From assembly GCA_900556185.1 (NCBI GenBank), contig USNN01000050.1, positions 1 through 6,604 on the forward strand: 6,604 bases of DNA, in the 5' to 3' direction. The notes below the pieces were generated by a model, which made no database searches, was not told the DNA's origin, and was given only the letters and a program-made list of their open reading frames with translations. The translations under genes were made by a program, and so were the position numbers. Below are positions 4,552 to 6,604 of the stretch, piece by piece. This stretch comes from an uncultured Eubacteriales bacterium (lineage in GTDB: Bacteria > Bacillota > Clostridia > Christensenellales > UBA1242). The stretch's first letter is position 1; every line of letters starts with the position of its first letter.

Positions 4552-6016
4552 AAACTTTTCTAAACACAACTACTTGACCATTATAACCATCTTCAATATT
4601 AGGGTTTTGGGCTCGTAACACATCAGGTGATATTTGCAATTTTTTAGCAATGTTAAACACGGTTTCGGTGCCATTTGGCTTATACACAATAATAGAACTT
4701 CGGTTTTTAGAATAATCTTCCCCGTTTTCTATTTTAGATACATATTGAGTGGTGCCACAATTGCTAACAGTAGACACAACCTCAAAGTCCACCACCAAAC
4801 TTAGTTCCTTGCCTGCTTTGTTTTTAGCCACTACTTCATACACATCAATTTTTAAGTCTACTTGGTCATCTTCGCTTTCTTGGTCTACCGGAACACTTAG
4901 TTCAAAACCATTGGATAGTGTTGTGGTGTTCATCTCGTCATTATCATAGTTTTTGTATATAACTGTGGCTTCAATTGCCCCTGTTATGTTTGCTACATTA
5001 CTAACAATATTAACTTGGTCTGGTTTTGCAACTAATTTTGTAATTGCTAATACTTCGTCCATTCTTTTTTTGTTTACACAATCAAAATCTATGGTTTTTC
5101 TATCACTAAATAACTTCATTGGGTTAATTTTTTCGTAGTCTAGCGATACGGTTGTTTTATTTACTTCTTTTTTATCGCTAAATATATCTAAAATAAAGTC
5201 TTGGTCGTAATTTGAAAAGCCCCACACCATAACATCAATGTTTGCATCAATAACCTTCTCTTCATCGCCCGTGATGTTAACGCTTTTAATGTAAGCATCG
5301 GCACTAACAATGGCATCGCTGGTTACATTAAGTAGTGGCACTTCTTGAGAAAAATCTATACTATGCTGTTGCTTTTTTAATTGGTCACCATCTTCCACAA
5401 ACAAGTTAATGTTTGCAGTGCCTTCTATTAAGCAATAATTTTCAAATGGAGTAACTTTATTAATTTGAACTTTGCCATAGTTGGCTATAATTGCGTTTTG
5501 ATTTTTAATAGGTTCACTAACCGAAAAATTAGAGTTGCCACTTGCCATTAATTTAGTTAGTTTTGTGGTATTATGTGTAACATAGTAATCAGCTTCTTCG
5601 CCTGATAAATAAAGCACTTCTTCATACACAACGCCATACAAAGCAAGCCCAACGACAATGGTCACTACCACCACTCTATCCGACTCTTTAATAAGCTTAA
5701 TGTCTTTAATTGTTGGCACACAAAATACACCATCAGCATCACCTGCGGTTACTCGCTCGTTAAAGTCTAAAATTCCGTTTAAACTAACCACCCTTTTTTC
5801 TTTGGTTAAAGCAAGAGCCGAAACGCTAACGTTACCCATTATTTGGTACACTTCACCAATTTTGTCAGTGCTAACCACACAAGCATTACCAACGCCATCT
5901 AAAACTCTTTCTAACTCACTTTCGTCATCTACTGATAGTTTGCCATTTACCTTTGCTTCAACTAGTTTTACTAACCTCTTTTTTGCCACTTTTGTTGTGG
6001 AAGAATTGAAAGCCAC
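4550..6016 (-). CDS. sipL: SipL-like spore coat assembly protein (DUF3794/SPOCS repeats plus LysM)
   Basis: SipL works in the mother cell during sporulation: it binds the morphogenetic ATPase SpoIVA through its C-terminal LysM domain and helps tether the coat to the forespore. The 488 residues lack a signal peptide, as expected for a cytosolic mother-cell protein. Residues about 48-140, 180-290 and 330-412 show the repeated beta-rich DUF3794 (SPOCS) pattern, for example VYQIMGNVSVSALAL, NYCLIEGTANINLFV and VNIVSNVANITGAIEATVIY. Residues about 442-487 form a LysM domain (ETVFNIAKKLQISPDVLRAQ, ending NGQVVVF). The start is GTG with a perfect AAGGAGG about 10 bases upstream. It follows veg with no terminator between, as I recall for clostridial sipL, so co-transcription is likely. 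Other DUF3794-LysM coat proteins are the main alternative. The first repeat is divergent. I see no sigma-E promoter. Confidence 0.82.
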   Translation of the reverse strand: MAFNSSTTKVAKKRLVKLVEAKVNGKLSVDDESELERVLDGVGNACVVSTDKIGEVYQIMGNVSVSALALTKEKRVVSLNGILDFNERVTAGDADGVFCVPTIKDIKLIKESDRVVVVTIVVGLALYGVVYEEVLYLSGEEADYYVTHNTTKLTKLMASGNSNFSVSEPIKNQNAIIANYGKVQINKVTPFENYCLIEGTANINLFVEDGDQLKKQQHSIDFSQEVPLLNVTSDAIVSADAYIKSVNITGDEEKVIDANIDVMVWGFSNYDQDFILDIFSDKKEVNKTTVSLDYEKINPMKLFSDRKTIDFDCVNKKRMDEVLAITKLVAKPDQVNIVSNVANITGAIEATVIYKNYDNDEMNTTTLSNGFELSVPVDQESEDDQVDLKIDVYEVVAKNKAGKELSLVVDFEVVSTVSNCGTTQYVSKIENGEDYSKNRSSIIVYKPNGTETVFNIAKKLQISPDVLRAQNPNIEDGYNGQVVVFRKV

Positions 6017-6024
6017 TTACTTGT

Positions 6025-6071
6025 CCTCCTTGAACCTTCTTTTAGTCAAATATATTAGACCTTGGTTCAAG
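6025..6071 (-). promoter_or_regulatory. Leader hairpin overlapping the sipL-like ribosome binding site
   Basis: On the minus strand CTTGAACC (6064-6071) pairs perfectly with GGTTCAAG (6029-6036), whose last three bases are the AAG of the AAGGAGG ribosome binding site (6025-6031). Nested inside is a second inverted repeat of 16 bases (6045-6060) with one mismatch. It could limit ribosome access or stabilise the message; it has no T-run and is not a terminator. Confidence 0.45.
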
Positions 6072-6086
6072 TTAGAACTATTTTTT

Positions 6087-6350
6087 TTAATTTGCTTCGC
6101 TAGATGTTTCTTCTATGTGTTTTATTACCACATCTCCACACAGCACATCGCTATAACTATAACTTTGCTTACCTTTGTTATCTGGTTTAAATATATCCAC
6201 CGTAAACACGCTAGGGTATATTTTTTCTAAAACCCCTTCGTAACTTTCTATTTTTTTCCTACCCCTATTTACGCTCATTGCAATTTTTTTGCCTTTTAAG
6301 GCTTTTATTTCTTCTATTACGTCTGTAAGTTTTAAGTTTGCCTTACGCAT
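6087..6350 (-). CDS. veg: Veg family protein
   Basis: Veg is a small, highly expressed Firmicute protein; in Bacillus subtilis it is reported to stimulate biofilm matrix gene expression, with an unclear biochemical activity. The 87 residues match the usual length of about 86. The family core is visible: LKGKKIAMSVNRGRKKIE (residues 18-35), GVLEKIYPSVF (39-49) and SYSYSDVL (63-70), followed by a strand and a short acidic tail. The fold is a small beta barrel and the N-terminal helix is basic. The ATG is preceded by AGAGGT at a spacing of five. The gene lies directly upstream of the sipL-like gene with no terminator between, so the two probably share a transcript from the promoter at 6377. Confidence 0.93.
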   Translation of the reverse strand: MRKANLKLTDVIEEIKALKGKKIAMSVNRGRKKIESYEGVLEKIYPSVFTVDIFKPDNKGKQSYSYSDVLCGDVVIKHIEETSSEAN

Positions 6351-6376
6351 ATTCTACCTCTTATATTTTTAGAATA

Positions 6377-6405
6377 ATTATAGACAAAAATTAAACTTTT
6401 AATCA
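6377..6405 (-). promoter_or_regulatory. Putative promoter of veg
   Basis: A consensus -10 TATAAT on the minus strand (6377-6382) lies about 27 bases before the veg start codon. The -35 region (around 6400-6406) is poor and overlaps the end of the preceding gene. In B. subtilis veg has a very strong promoter; the poor -35 here is unlike that. Confidence 0.45.
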
Positions 6406-6604
6406 CTTTTAATAGGTTCTGCTGGCTTTAACTTATAATAGGTGTCTTGTCGTATTTTTTCAGACTTCACTAGCTCCCCTGCTTTGTTATAATAATCTAA
6501 GTACCCGCAACTTTTATAACTGACGGATGGAAACTCGTTTTCATCAAACTCAACCCGCTCCATTCTTCTATCTATAGTATATTCGTTTTCTGCCCCAAAC
6601 ACCT
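6399..6604 (-). CDS. C-terminal end of an unfinished gene, possibly VanW/G5-like cell surface protein
   Basis: The frame runs off the right edge; the GTG at 6602 is most likely an internal valine, not a start. The visible 68 codons begin VFGAENEYTIDRRMERVEF and end in GYLDYYNKAGELVKSEKIRQ, DTYYKLKP and a short polar tail. The pattern of a Tyr-rich strand, a turn of the NKAGELV type, and a DTYYKLKP end resembles the C-terminus of VanW-family proteins and G5 domains, which are exported cell-wall proteins. This is recognition by pattern only and is weak. It is not obviously YabG, which I recall preceding veg in some clostridia. The gap to veg is 48 bases and contains the veg promoter; no terminator hairpin is visible. 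Confidence 0.6.
   Translation of the reverse strand, partial: VFGAENEYTIDRRMERVEFDENEFPSVSYKSCGYLDYYNKAGELVKSEKIRQDTYYKLKPAEPIKSD

Noticed and set aside
4749..5138. Two short plus-strand open frames inside the sipL-like gene
   Set aside because: Antisense shadows of the DUF3794 repeats with biased Ser/Thr composition.
5658..6230. Plus-strand open frame of 190 codons across sipL and veg
   Set aside because: Antisense to two well-supported genes, spans their junction, low-complexity Ser/Thr/Leu composition, and no ribosome binding site.

Overview
The window is AT-rich DNA from a low-G+C Firmicute, most likely an uncultured endospore-forming Clostridia lineage. Supporting signs are AAGGAGG-type ribosome binding sites, near-consensus sigma-A promoters, intrinsic terminators with U-tracts, and the gene pair veg and sipL-like (DUF3794/SPOCS plus LysM), which sit together in spore-forming clostridia. 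All intact genes are on the minus strand. The only plus-strand coding traces are two frameshifted remnants (1-194 and 2287-2576).

Layout from the right edge, in the direction of transcription: the C-terminal end of an unfinished gene (6399-6604, perhaps VanW/G5-like); veg (6087-6350); a sipL-like spore coat assembly gene (4550-6016) whose leader can form a hairpin overlapping its ribosome binding site; a terminator; a small putative lipoprotein (4159-4497) starting just after that terminator without a Shine-Dalgarno; and a 487-residue Rho-like protein (2614-4077). The Rho-like protein keeps the Rho domain order but has lost the ATPase and translocation motifs. A bidirectional terminator separates it from a plus-strand frameshifted pseudogene (2287-2576). 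Next come greA (1661-2128) with a perfect consensus promoter, an unrecognised 163-residue protein (1089-1580) with its own strong promoter, a DUF6514-like small protein (720-983) and a GIY-YIG domain protein (291-629). The left edge holds the end of a broken plus-strand membrane protein gene and a strong plus-strand terminator.

Most of these genes look like separate units, each with its own promoter and terminator, apart from the likely veg-sipL pair. Three themes stand out: sporulation and cell surface (veg, sipL-like, possibly the lipoprotein and the edge gene), transcription (greA and the degenerate Rho-like protein), and small orphan proteins. The item most worth following up is the Rho-like protein, which looks like a Rho fold that no longer works as an ATP-driven helicase. 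The window has no CRISPR array, rRNA, tRNA or recognisable insertion sequence.
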